This document shows positions 1 to 6,809 of a DNA stretch of 15,859 bases, piece by piece. Within the stretch, counting starts at the first letter, position 1. Each line of letters starts with the position of its first letter. This stretch comes from an uncultured Variovorax sp. (lineage in GTDB: Bacteria > Pseudomonadota > Gammaproteobacteria > Burkholderiales > Burkholderiaceae_C): positions 1 to 15,859 of the forward strand of contig CAIQMJ010000215.1 of the NCBI GenBank assembly GCA_903872875.1, in the 5' to 3' direction. The position numbers were made by a program, and so were the translations under genes. The notes under the pieces are model-generated. The model was not told where the DNA came from. It saw only the letters and a program-made list of their open reading frames with translations, and did not search any database.

Positions 1-169
1 AGCGGCCACCGGTGCGCTTCTCGACTTCCTTCGCAAAGGTGTCGATGGCGACGCCTTGGTGAGAGTTTTGCGCCACCGAAATGCTAATCTTCATGGCCGT
101 CTGTGCCAGTGCGGCGCAGGCCAGGCCCATCCCGAGAACCAGGCCCAGGGCCATTCGGTTCAGCTTCAT
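1..169 (-). CDS. TRAP transporter substrate-binding protein, DctP type (N-terminal fragment)
   Basis: Only the first 56 codons lie in the window; the gene runs off the left edge. The ATG at 169 is preceded by a good Shine-Dalgarno GAGGAG. The product starts with a Sec signal peptide: basic MKLNR, a hydrophobic core to about residue 20, and a likely cleavage after ALA at residue 22. The mature start, with the run KISISVAQNSHQG followed by a helix containing FAKEVEKRTGG, is typical of periplasmic DctP-family proteins. These bind a carboxylate or sugar acid and hand it to a DctQM membrane pair. It lies 52 nt downstream of a DenD-like dehydrogenase on the same strand, so a four-carbon sugar acid such as D-erythronate is a plausible ligand. 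The family call is fairly sure; the ligand is inference from context. Confidence 0.8.
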   Translation of the reverse strand, partial: MKLNRMALGLVLGMGLACAALAQTAMKISISVAQNSHQGVAIDTFAKEVEKRTGGR

Positions 170-187
170 TGTGTTGTCTCCTCGTTG

Positions 188-224
188 TAGTCGAACGCGG
201 CGGCGCCGCGGCTGCGTTCGACTA
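188..224 (-). repeat. Perfect 11-bp hairpin between denD and the TRAP gene
   Basis: TAGTCGAACGC (188-198) and GCGTTCGACTA (214-224) are exact reverse complements around a 15-nt GC-rich loop. The denD stop codon (TAG, 222-224) lies inside the stem, and the TRAP gene's Shine-Dalgarno begins about 10 nt downstream. No U-run follows, so this is not a classic intrinsic terminator. It more likely protects an mRNA end or marks a processing site that sets the ratio of dehydrogenase to binding protein; that role is inferred. Confidence 0.7.
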
Positions 225-1241
225 TGCAGCAGCGGGAGCGCGCACAGCGTCGGGATTTTCACGGACGTAGTCCCGAATGATCGCGTCGACGCTTTCGTCC
301 GCCGCCAGGCCGAGTGCGCGGGCGCGGGTCCACTCGAAGCGGCCCGGCCAAGTCTTCACGATACGTGCGATTGCCGGGTCCGGCGTGCGGTCGAGCAGGG
401 CCACGGCCGCAGGTCCCGCGACGCGGCCGAGCGCGGCTGCCATATCGCCGACCGTGGTCGAAAGCGACGGGAGGTTGACGGCGATGCGCAGCCCCCATTC
501 GGCATCGCTGGCCTCCGCTGCACGGATCAGGCCTTCGATGGTGCGCGCGGGCGAGGCGATCGCGACCGGCGTGGCATCGGGAACCGGGCAAGCCGCGCGC
601 AGCCCGGCCAGTGGCTCGCGGAACATGCCGCTGAAGAAGCCCGACGCCGCGCCGTTGGGCTTGCCGGGGCGCACGCTGACCGTCATCAGCCGGACGCTGC
701 GGCCATGGATGAAGCCCTTGCGCGTGTAGTCGGCCACCAGCTGCTCGCCGATCACCTTCTGGATGCCGTAGCTGCTCAGCGGCGTGGGCAGCGTCTGGTC
801 CTGGATGACCTCGGGCAGCGGCAGCTCGGGCGAACTGCCGAAGACGGCGAGCGAGCTGGAGAACACCAGCACCGGTGCGCGGCCGGATTGCCGGCAGACT
901 TCCAGCAGTCCGTGGGTGGCAGCGAAGTTGCTGCGCATGCCGAGGTCGAAGTCCGCTTCGCATTCGCCGCTCACTGCGGCAGCCAGGTGGAACACCGCAG
1001 AAGCGTCCTCCGGCAGCACGCGCTGCGGCGCGTTTGCCAGCAGTTCGTTCAGGTCGCCGACGACCTGGGCAATGCGCGCATCCGTGGCCAGGTCGGCAGG
1101 TGCCGGGGCGCGGTCGACCAGCGTGATCCGGGTGATGGGGGCCGGCGCGGCTCCAGCCAGCGAGAACGCGGTGCGGGCAAGCAGTGTGCGCGCGAGGCGC
1201 GCGCCCAGGAATCCGGCGCCGCCGGTGATGACGATGTGCAT
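222..1241 (-). CDS. denD: NAD-dependent epimerase/dehydratase-family protein, probable D-erythronate dehydrogenase
   Basis: A 339-residue extended short-chain dehydrogenase. The N-terminus MHIVITGGAGFLG carries the Rossmann glycine motif (residues 7-13), a serine run sits at 128-130, and the catalytic pair YxxxK is Tyr158/Lys162. Length and overall pattern fit DenD, which oxidises D-erythronate at C2 to 2-keto-D-erythronate with NAD+ in the cytoplasm; the usual partners OtnI, OtnK and OtnC complete the route. The ATG at 1241 has GGAG 5 nt upstream. A TRAP binding-protein gene follows directly, matching the usual pairing of denD with sugar-acid TRAP uptake. The extended SDR call is certain; the erythronate specificity comes from family recall plus context and could be another aldonate or UDP-sugar-like substrate. 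Confidence 0.78.
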   Translation of the reverse strand: MHIVITGGAGFLGARLARTLLARTAFSLAGAAPAPITRITLVDRAPAPADLATDARIAQVVGDLNELLANAPQRVLPEDASAVFHLAAAVSGECEADFDLGMRSNFAATHGLLEVCRQSGRAPVLVFSSSLAVFGSSPELPLPEVIQDQTLPTPLSSYGIQKVIGEQLVADYTRKGFIHGRSVRLMTVSVRPGKPNGAASGFFSGMFREPLAGLRAACPVPDATPVAIASPARTIEGLIRAAEASDAEWGLRIAVNLPSLSTTVGDMAAALGRVAGPAAVALLDRTPDPAIARIVKTWPGRFEWTRARALGLAADESVDAIIRDYVRENPDAVRAPAAA

Positions 1242-1262
1242 GAGGTCTCCGTTCTGCGGAGC

Positions 1263-1268
1263 AGTCTA
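1263..1268 (-). promoter_or_regulatory. Candidate -10 box for denD
   Basis: The minus strand reads TAGACT here, placing a transcription start near 1255 and a leader of about 14 nt before the denD ATG. No convincing -35 hexamer is visible, so an activator or a different promoter is possible. Weak call from sequence only. Confidence 0.3.
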
Positions 1269-1292
1269 ATGCGCACGTCCCGTGCAGGCCCC

Positions 1293-1327
1293 GCCCCGGA
1301 GCACCGGGTTTCCTCGGGTGCCGGGGC
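1293..1327 (-). repeat. Strong hairpin in the mogA-denD gap
   Basis: GCCCCG (1293-1298) plus GCACC (1301-1305) pair with GGTGC (1317-1321) plus CGGGGC (1322-1327), giving 11 base pairs with a 2-nt bulge and an 11-nt loop. It begins 4 nt past the mogA stop codon. Neither side has a T-run, so it is not a textbook Rho-independent terminator. It could still mark the 3' end of the yjgA-mogA transcript and separate it from denD. Confidence 0.5.
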
Positions 1328-1330
1328 GTT

Positions 1331-1921
1331 TCAGCGCGCGGGGCGCAGCGCGGACTTGGGTCGGAAGGCCTTGCAGACGGCGTCGTCGGTCTCGAGGTAC
1401 GGGCCGCCTATCAGGTCGATGCAGTAGGGCACCGCCGCGAAGATGCCCGGAACGGCTTGCGAGCCATCGGCGTTCTTCAGCCCTTCGAGCGTCTCGGCGA
1501 TGGCCTTCGGCTGGCCGGGCAGGTTCAGGATCAGGCTCTTGTCGCGGATCACCGCCACCTGGCGCGAGAGGATCGCCGTCGGCACGAAGCGCAGGCTGAT
1601 CTGCCGCATCTGCTCGCCGAAGCCCGGCATTTCCTTGTGCGCCACAGCCAGCGTGGCGTCGGGCGTGACGTCGCGCAGCGCCGGGCCGGTGCCGCCGGTG
1701 GTCAGCACCAGCGCGCAACCCGCATCGACCAGTTCGATCAGGGTCGCGCTGATGCCGGCCTGCTCGTCGGGAATCAACCGCGCCTCGAAGTCGATCGGGT
1801 TGCGCAGCGCGCGCGTGAGCCAGTCCTTCAGGCCCGGCAGGCCCTTGTCTTCGTAGACGCCGGTCGATGCCCGGTCGCTGACCGAGACGATGCCGATGCG
1901 AACCGGGTCGAAGGCCGTCAT
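1331..1921 (-). CDS. mogA: Molybdopterin adenylyltransferase MogA
   Basis: A 196-residue MoCF/MogA-family protein. MogA adenylates molybdopterin with ATP, the step before molybdate insertion by MoeA, in the cytoplasm. Visible family marks are the N-terminal strand IGIVSVSDRAS (9-19), the TTGGTG loop (74-79), DVTPDAT (84-90), MPGFGE (99-104) and the LPGQPKA stretch near residue 134. Length matches MogA (about 195) and not the longer MoeA. The ATG at 1921 overlaps the upstream yjgA stop by 4 bp (ATGA), so the two are translationally coupled. The product is needed for molybdoenzymes, including the NasA nitrate reductase encoded further right in this window. Confidence 0.93.
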   Translation of the reverse strand: MTAFDPVRIGIVSVSDRASTGVYEDKGLPGLKDWLTRALRNPIDFEARLIPDEQAGISATLIELVDAGCALVLTTGGTGPALRDVTPDATLAVAHKEMPGFGEQMRQISLRFVPTAILSRQVAVIRDKSLILNLPGQPKAIAETLEGLKNADGSQAVPGIFAAVPYCIDLIGGPYLETDDAVCKAFRPKSALRPAR

Positions 1922-2574
1922 GCGTCTTCTTCGCGCGACTGCTCGCCCGCTTCGGCGGCGCGGTCACCGTCGGCGTGCGCGGACAGTTGGGCGCGCACCA
2001 GCTGGAACACCTCGCGGTAGGCCTTGCCCTGCCGCGGCGCTTCGCCCGCGGGGCCGGCCTTGATGTCCTTGCGCGCCTGGCGCACGAGTGCGCGCAGCTG
2101 CTGGATGTCGGTGGCCGGATGGGTCTCGATCCAGCCGCCCATCGCGTCGTCGTCGGCGATCAGCAGGTCGCGCCAGCGCTCCGCCTCATGGAGCGTGGCG
2201 GTTTCCTCGGCGGGCGCGCGGTGCTGCTCGTAGAGCGCGGCACGCACGCTCTCGAGCACCTCAGGGGCGAGGCCGCGCATGAGCTTGCCGACGAACTGCA
2301 TCTGCCGGCGCTTGCCTTCGAAATTGGTGATGCGGCGGGCTTCGACGACGGCGTCGCTGAGCTTTTCGCCGAGCGGGAGCTTGTCGAACAGGCTGGCGCG
2401 CAGGCCGAGCAGGCCCTCGCCGAGCTTCTGCAGTTCGGTGCTCTCGCGTTTGAGATCGGTTTTGCTGGCTTCGTCGGTACCCTTGAGCTCGCGTTTGAGC
2501 TCGAGGTCGAGTTCGCTGCCTTCGGCAACGAACTGTCCACGGACGAAATAGCCTTTTTTGGGTTTGCGGGACAT
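1918..2574 (-). CDS. yjgA: Ribosome biogenesis factor YjgA/DarP (DUF615)
   Basis: A 218-residue protein starting MSRKPKKGYFVRG. The frame stays open far upstream (to 3687), but that part is antisense to pmbA, and the ATG at 2574 gives the expected N-terminus. Family marks are the charged helical core and the run RRQMQFVGKLMR near residues 89-100. In E. coli YjgA/DarP binds pre-50S particles and helps late large-subunit assembly. Here it is about 35 residues longer than the E. coli protein, mostly as an acidic C-terminal tail rich in Glu, Asp and Ala. No clear Shine-Dalgarno precedes the start. The stop overlaps the mogA start, and pmbA is divergent 60 bp away, an arrangement I recall as common in Burkholderiales. 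Confidence 0.9.
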   Translation of the reverse strand: MSRKPKKGYFVRGQFVAEGSELDLELKRELKGTDEASKTDLKRESTELQKLGEGLLGLRASLFDKLPLGEKLSDAVVEARRITNFEGKRRQMQFVGKLMRGLAPEVLESVRAALYEQHRAPAEETATLHEAERWRDLLIADDDAMGGWIETHPATDIQQLRALVRQARKDIKAGPAGEAPRQGKAYREVFQLVRAQLSAHADGDRAAEAGEQSREEDA

Positions 2575-2619
2575 GAGGGGGAATCTGTTGCCGCTCCGCG
2601 GGGTTCCGGGGGGCGCAAG

Positions 2620-2626
2620 TATCATA
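2620..2626. promoter_or_regulatory. Overlapping divergent -10-like boxes between yjgA and pmbA
   Basis: The 60-bp divergent gap contains TATCAT on the plus strand (2620-2625) and TATGAT on the minus strand (2621-2626). The minus box would start yjgA-mogA transcription about 40 nt before the yjgA ATG. The plus box would start pmbA almost at its ATG, giving a nearly leaderless mRNA, consistent with the missing Shine-Dalgarno there. No clear -35 boxes are seen, so this is tentative. Confidence 0.35.
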
Positions 2627-2634
2627 GCCAACAC

Positions 2635-4005
2635 ATGAAGACATCCTCCTCGCGCGCCGAATCCGGCTTCGCCTACAGCCGCTCCTTCTTTGAAAACCTG
2701 GTCGATTCGGCCTTGGCGCACGCCAAGAAGCTGGGCGCCACCGATGCCGGCGCCGAAGCCTCCGAGGGCTGCGGGCTCAGCGTCTCGGTGCGCAAGGGCG
2801 AACTGGAGAACGTCGAGCGCAACCGGGACAAGTCGCTCGGCGTCACGGTCTACGTCGGCAACCGCCGCGGCAATGCGAGCACCTCCGATTTTTCCGATGC
2901 CGCGATCGCCCAGACGGTGCAGGCCGCCTACGACATCGCGCGCTTCACCGCGGAAGACCCCGTCGGCGGGCTGCCCGACGAGGACGACATCTCCAGGAAT
3001 CATCCCGAGCTCGACCTGTTCCATCCCTGGGACGTGACGAGCGAACAGGCGGCGGTGCTGGCGCTCGAGTGCGAAGGGGCTGCGCTGTCGACCGACAGGC
3101 GAATCACCAACAGCGAGGGTGCGGGCGTATCGGCGCAACAGAGCCATTTCTTCAGCGCGCACACGCACGGCTTCCGCGGCGGCTACGCAAGTTCGCGCCA
3201 CTCGATTTCCGTTGCGCCGATCGCTGGCAAGGGCAACGACATGCAGCGCGACGCCTGGTACAGCTCGATGCGCTCGGCAACGGAGCTTGCGAGCCCGCAA
3301 GCGGTCGGCCGCTATGCCGCGGAGCGCGCACTGTCGCGGCTCAAGTCGCGCAAGATCAAGACGACCCAGTGCGCTGTGCTGTTCGAGTCGCCGCTGGCTG
3401 CAGGCCTGCTCGGCGGCCTGGTGCACGCCACCAGCGGCGGTGCGCTTTACCGCAAGAGCACCTTCCTGCTCGATTCGCTGGGCAAGGCGGTGCTGCCTTC
3501 GCACATGGACGTTGCGGAAGACCCGCACATCCTGCGCGGCAAGGGCAGCTCGCCTTTCGACGACGAAGGCGTGGTCACGAAGGCACGCAAGGTGGTCGAC
3601 GCGGGCGAACTGCAGGGTTATTTCCTCGGTACATATTCCGCGCGCAAGCTCGGCATGAAGACCACCGGCAATGCCGGCGGCTCGCACAACCTCGTGCTCA
3701 GTTCGCGGCTGACGCAGCCGGGCGACGACCTCGACGAGATGCTGCGCAAGCTCGGCACCGGCCTGTTCGTCACCGAGCTGATGGGCCAGGGCGTGAACTA
3801 CGTGACCGGCGACTATTCGCGCGGCGCGAGCGGCTTCTGGGTCGAGAAGGGGCGCATCGCGTTCCCGGTGCAGGAGATCACGATCGCCGGCAACCTGAAG
3901 GAGATGCTGATGGGCATCCAGGCGGTCGGTGCCGATGCGTACAACTACGGCGCCAAGACCACGGGCTCGCTGTTGATCAACCGCATGAAGGTCGCGGGCG
4001 CCTGA
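2635..4005 (+). CDS. pmbA: Metalloprotease-associated protein PmbA/TldE
   Basis: A 456-residue PmbA/TldE protein, the family's usual length. TldD and TldE form a heterodimeric cytosolic protease that removes leader peptides (microcin B17) and degrades unfolded peptides such as CcdA. TldE has the fold but lacks the zinc-binding HExxxH of TldD, and no such motif is seen here. Marks include the N-terminal segment VSVRKGELENVERNRDKSLG, the central CAVLFESPLAAGLLGGLVHA, and the C-terminal LMGQGVNYVTGDYSRGASGF. The ATG at 2635 was chosen because the upstream open frame is antisense to yjgA and MKTSSSRAESGFAYSR fits the family start. No Shine-Dalgarno is visible. A tldD partner is not in the window; it is usually unlinked. 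Confidence 0.94.
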   Translation: MKTSSSRAESGFAYSRSFFENLVDSALAHAKKLGATDAGAEASEGCGLSVSVRKGELENVERNRDKSLGVTVYVGNRRGNASTSDFSDAAIAQTVQAAYDIARFTAEDPVGGLPDEDDISRNHPELDLFHPWDVTSEQAAVLALECEGAALSTDRRITNSEGAGVSAQQSHFFSAHTHGFRGGYASSRHSISVAPIAGKGNDMQRDAWYSSMRSATELASPQAVGRYAAERALSRLKSRKIKTTQCAVLFESPLAAGLLGGLVHATSGGALYRKSTFLLDSLGKAVLPSHMDVAEDPHILRGKGSSPFDDEGVVTKARKVVDAGELQGYFLGTYSARKLGMKTTGNAGGSHNLVLSSRLTQPGDDLDEMLRKLGTGLFVTELMGQGVNYVTGDYSRGASGFWVEKGRIAFPVQEITIAGNLKEMLMGIQAVGADAYNYGAKTTGSLLINRMKVAGA

Positions 4006-4044
4006 TCCGTCGCGGCGGCTGGTCCTGCCGACCGCCTCGAATGC

Positions 4045-4944
4045 TCAGGTGCGAGCGGGGGCGGGCGGCACCAGATGGTCGAGCATGCGTCGGGCATGCA
4101 GCGACAACGCATCATGGTGCTTCACGCAGGCCAGCAGCGTGCGCGCAGCCCACGGCTCGTCGAGCGCCGAACGTGTGATCGGCATGGTGCGGGCGCAACG
4201 CCGCGCCGCTGTCTGCGGCACGATGCCGACGCCGATTCCCTGCGCAACCATGCCGCACATCGCTTCGAAGCCGCTGACGCGAATGCGGCACGCCAGGTGG
4301 CGTCCGAGGCGCCGCGCGTGTTGCGCGATGTGCGCCTGCAGCGGATTGCCGATGGGCAGCTCGATGAAGGCGAGGTCGGCGATCTCGGCCAGCTTGACGC
4401 GCCGCCGTCCCGCCAACGCGTGCGAGCGCGGCATCACCAGCATCAGATCGTCCTGCCTGAACGCGTGCCGTTCGAGGCCGTCGGTATCGACCGCATCCGA
4501 CACGATCCCGATGTCGCACAGACCGGCACGCAGCGCATCGACGGTCTCGTTGCTGCCGCGTTCCTCGAGGTCGACGGACACCTGCGGATGGTCGGCGAGG
4601 AAGCGGCCGAGCGGCCCGGGCAGGTGTTCGGTCATCGCAGATGTGTTGCACATGACCCGGACATGGCCCTTGAGGCCGTCTCCGTATTCGCCAAGTTCGC
4701 CGCGCAGCCGTTCCATCTGCGCCAGCACGAGGCGCGCGTGATGCAGCAGCGTGCGGCCCGCCTCGGTCGGCTGCACGCCCTTCGGCTGGCGCAGCAGGAG
4801 CGGGTGGCCGAGCGCTTCTTCCATGCCGCGCACCCGCTGGCTGGCCGACGCCAGCGTCATGTGGCTGCGCTGCGCGCCAGCCGTGAGGCTGCCGGCCTCG
4901 ACCACGTGGAGGAACAGCCGCAGGTCGGTCAGATCGAATCGCAT
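4045..4944 (-). CDS. LysR-family transcriptional regulator
   Basis: A 299-residue LysR-type regulator. The N-terminal winged helix-turn-helix covers about residues 1-60 (DLRLFLHVVEAGSLTAGAQR, then a recognition helix containing SASQRVRGMEEALG). A linker helix rich in Arg, Leu and Glu follows, then the periplasmic-binding-like effector domain from about residue 90 (HVRVMCNTSAM) to the end. This domain includes the usual run GMVAQGIGVGIVPQ near 230-245. It is transcribed divergently from the TauE/SafE-type permease 96 bp away, with a dyad in the gap, so it most likely regulates that permease and itself. The effector is unknown. The stop lies 39 bp from the convergent pmbA stop. Confidence 0.93.
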   Translation of the reverse strand: MRFDLTDLRLFLHVVEAGSLTAGAQRSHMTLASASQRVRGMEEALGHPLLLRQPKGVQPTEAGRTLLHHARLVLAQMERLRGELGEYGDGLKGHVRVMCNTSAMTEHLPGPLGRFLADHPQVSVDLEERGSNETVDALRAGLCDIGIVSDAVDTDGLERHAFRQDDLMLVMPRSHALAGRRRVKLAEIADLAFIELPIGNPLQAHIAQHARRLGRHLACRIRVSGFEAMCGMVAQGIGVGIVPQTAARRCARTMPITRSALDEPWAARTLLACVKHHDALSLHARRMLDHLVPPAPART

Positions 4945-4965
4945 GGCGGCAACTTAGCATGGCGT

Positions 4966-4986
4966 GCCTCAGGCTGCGGCTGAGGC
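4966..4986. promoter_or_regulatory. Candidate LysR operator: perfect 7-bp dyad
   Basis: GCCTCAG (4966-4972) and CTGAGGC (4980-4986) are exact inverted repeats with a 7-nt spacer, in the divergent gap between the LysR gene and the permease. LysR-type regulators usually bind a short interrupted dyad of about this size in such a position; the usual T-N11-A core is not matched exactly. It lies 21 bp upstream of the LysR start, where binding could also autorepress. Confidence 0.5.
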
Positions 4987-5040
4987 TGGATGTGCGAGAT
5001 CCGCATTGGAGCCCATGGCGGCGGCAGGCAGACTCGTTGC

Positions 5041-5778
5041 ATGACCCTGATCGAATCCTTCGTTGCCGCATCGGCCGTGTTCGCGGTGGCCGGACTGGTC
5101 AAGGGCGTGATCGGCCTCGGATTGCCGACCCTGTCGATGGCGATGCTCGCGCTGTGGATGTCCCCGGCGGAGGCTGCTGCGCTGCTCATCCTGCCGTCCT
5201 TCGTGACCAACGTCTGGCAGTTGCAGCCCTGGCGCGCGCTGCCGTCGGTGCTGCGCAGGCTCAGGGGCCTTCAACTGGGCATTGCCGCCGGCACGCTGGG
5301 TGGCGTGGCATTCTTCGGTGCGCCGGCAGGTGCATGGACGCAGGTGCTGCTAGGCGCCGCGCTGGTGGCGTATGCGGCCTGGGGTCTCGCCGGGCGGACG
5401 CTCACGGTGTCGGCTGCCCATGAGCGTTGGCTGGGGCCGCTGATGGGCGTGCTGACCGGCCTCGTGACCGCCCTGACCGGTGTTTTCGTGCTGCCCGCGG
5501 TGCCCTACCTGCAGGCGCTTGGCCTCCAGCGCAGTGCCTTGATGCAGGCGATGGGCATCTCCTTCACTACAGCCACCTTGGCGCTGGCTGCGGGGCTGCT
5601 CGGCCACGGCGCCTATGCGGCAGCCGACGCGGGCATGTCGGCAGGCCTGCTGCTGCCGGCGCTGGCCGGAATGTCGCTGGGCCAACGGCTGCGCGAACGC
5701 CTGCCGGTGGTTGTGTTCCGGCGGTTGTTCTTCGCCGGGTTGGGGTTGCTCGGTACCTACATGCTTCTCGCCGCGTAG
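5041..5778 (+). CDS. Sulfite exporter TauE/SafE-family membrane permease
   Basis: A 245-residue, strongly hydrophobic protein with about seven to eight predicted membrane segments and a loose internal repeat: the N-terminal LVKGVIGLGLPTLSMAML is echoed by GLVTALTGVFVLPAVPYLQALGL in the second half. This layout and length fit the TauE/SafE (formerly DUF81) family, which moves sulfite, sulfoacetate or other small organic anions across the inner membrane. An in-frame ATG at 4990 would add 17 hydrophilic residues and start only 3 nt after the dyad. The ATG at 5041 gives the usual hydrophobic family N-terminus and is preferred. It is divergent from a LysR regulator. Substrate is not deducible from sequence. 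Confidence 0.88.
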   Translation: MTLIESFVAASAVFAVAGLVKGVIGLGLPTLSMAMLALWMSPAEAAALLILPSFVTNVWQLQPWRALPSVLRRLRGLQLGIAAGTLGGVAFFGAPAGAWTQVLLGAALVAYAAWGLAGRTLTVSAAHERWLGPLMGVLTGLVTALTGVFVLPAVPYLQALGLQRSALMQAMGISFTTATLALAAGLLGHGAYAAADAGMSAGLLLPALAGMSLGQRLRERLPVVVFRRLFFAGLGLLGTYMLLAA

Positions 5779-5790
5779 GCGGCCGATCGG

Positions 5791-6252
5791 TCAGGCGCCA
5801 GCGAGGTGGGTGCGTACGCGGACGATCGCCTGCCGGTAGGGCAGCGCGAAATCGTCGATCGCTTCGTCCGGCGCCAGCCAGCGGAAGCTGAAGACCAGTC
5901 CGTCCTCCTCGGGGCTGCCGCTCGCGATGTGCGTGAACGTCGCCGGCAGCGTGTCGGCTGTGCGCATCAGGTAGAGGTGCCACAACTGCGCGTGCCGATG
6001 CACATTGCCTTCGACACCGGCCTCGCACTCGCGGTCCAGCGTGCCCAGTGGCACGAGCGGCCCGTCGAAACGGATGCCCGATTCCTCGAGCAGTTCGCGT
6101 CGGACGGCGGCATCGGGCGTTTCGCCCGGTTCGACCGTGCCTTTCGGCAGCTGCATGCCGCCGTCTTCCGGATGGCTGAACACCAGCAGGCGGCCGCGGC
6201 CGTCGACGAGGCAGGCGCAGGCCTTCAGGATCGGTGCCGCTGCGCCGGTCAT
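5791..6252 (-). CDS. Nudix hydrolase
   Basis: A 153-residue single-domain Nudix protein. The full Nudix box Gx5Ex7REUxEExGU is present: Gly38, Glu44, Arg52-Glu53, Glu56-Glu57, Gly59-Ile60. The LPKGTVEPGE entry suggests hydrolysis of a nucleoside diphosphate-linked substrate with Mg2+ bound by the two glutamates. The specific substrate cannot be read from the sequence; the family ranges from ADP-ribose and diadenosine polyphosphates to oxidised nucleotides. It begins 1 nt after the yqeY stop on the same strand, so the two are probably co-transcribed and coupled. Its stop is 12 bp from the convergent permease stop. Confidence 0.92.
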   Translation of the reverse strand: MTGAAAPILKACACLVDGRGRLLVFSHPEDGGMQLPKGTVEPGETPDAAVRRELLEESGIRFDGPLVPLGTLDRECEAGVEGNVHRHAQLWHLYLMRTADTLPATFTHIASGSPEEDGLVFSFRWLAPDEAIDDFALPYRQAIVRVRTHLAGA

Positions 6253-6253
6253 C

Positions 6254-6703
6254 TCAGGCGCCCGAGAGTGCGGCCTTGACCGCCGCGCTGACCTGGCCCA
6301 TGTCGGCCTTGCCGGCCAGTTGGGTCTTGACGGCGCCCATTACCTTGCCCATGTCGCCCGGGCCCTTGGCGCCCAGTTCGACCACGATCGCCTTGACGGC
6401 AGCGGCGACTTCCTCGGCGCTCATGCGCTGCGGCAGGTAGACCTCGAGCATCTTGATCTCGCTGGCTTCCTTGTCCGCGAGGTCGGTGCGGCCACCCTGC
6501 GTGAAGGCGGCGACCGAGTCCTTGCGCTGCTTGACCAACTTGTCGACGATGGCGATCACCGCAGCATCGTCGAGCACCACGCGCTCGTCGACTTCCTTCT
6601 GCTTGAGCGCCGCCAGCAGCAGGCGGATGGTGCCGAGGCGCTCGGAATCCTTGGCGCGCATGGCGGTTTTCATGTCTTCTGTGATCTGGTCCTTGAGGCT
6701 CAT
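6254..6703 (-). CDS. yqeY: GatB/YqeY domain-containing protein
   Basis: A 149-residue YqeY-family protein starting MSLKDQITEDMKTAMRAKDSERLGTIR. It resembles the C-terminal helical (tRNA-interacting) domain of GatB, but stands alone and has no amidase partner here; its molecular role is not settled. Other marks are the LEVYLPQRMSAEEV stretch and the Gly/Lys-rich C-terminal run with GDMGKVMGAVK. The ATG at 6703 has AAGGA about 7 nt upstream; the frame extends upstream to 6820, but that part is the terminator region after rpsU. yqeY next to rpsU is frequent in proteobacteria, often followed by dnaG and rpoD, which are absent here. Confidence 0.93.
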   Translation of the reverse strand: MSLKDQITEDMKTAMRAKDSERLGTIRLLLAALKQKEVDERVVLDDAAVIAIVDKLVKQRKDSVAAFTQGGRTDLADKEASEIKMLEVYLPQRMSAEEVAAAVKAIVVELGAKGPGDMGKVMGAVKTQLAGKADMGQVSAAVKAALSGA

Positions 6704-6739
6704 GGCGATTCCTTCAGATGGAGTGTTGTTCTTCTCGGC

Positions 6740-6776
6740 AAAAACAAAAGCCGCGGCAGGAAGACCTGGCGCGGCT
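6740..6776 (-). terminator. Intrinsic terminator after rpsU
   Basis: On the minus strand AGCCGCG and CGCGGCT pair (plus coordinates 6770-6776 and 6749-6755). A further CAGG/CCTG pairing closes a 4-nt loop inside, with one mismatch between the two stems. A U-rich tail TTTTGTTTTTG follows at 6750-6740. This is a good Rho-independent terminator between rpsU and yqeY. Confidence 0.85.
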
Positions 6777-6790
6777 CGGTGACCGTACGG

Positions 6791-6809
6791 CGCTGGCGAG
6801 GGGCCAGCG
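6791..6809 (-). repeat. Second hairpin in the rpsU 3' region
   Basis: CGCTGGC (6791-6797) and GCCAGCG (6803-6809) are exact inverted repeats with a 5-nt loop. The hairpin starts 14 nt past the rpsU stop and precedes the intrinsic terminator. It has no U-run of its own. It may stabilise the rpsU message against 3' exonucleases. Confidence 0.6.

Noticed and set aside
81..1427. Plus-strand open frame of 448 codons
   Set aside because: It runs opposite the TRAP gene, denD and part of mogA, all of which have family motifs and ribosome binding sites. It is a GC-driven shadow.
2575..3687. N-terminal extension of the yjgA frame
   Set aside because: The frame is open upstream but antisense to pmbA. 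The family start at 2574 and the divergent pmbA gene exclude it.
4006..4044. Possible bidirectional terminator between pmbA and the LysR gene
   Set aside because: Only short GC pairings such as GGTC/GACC and GGCGG/CCGCC are present, with no T-run on either side. It is too weak to call.
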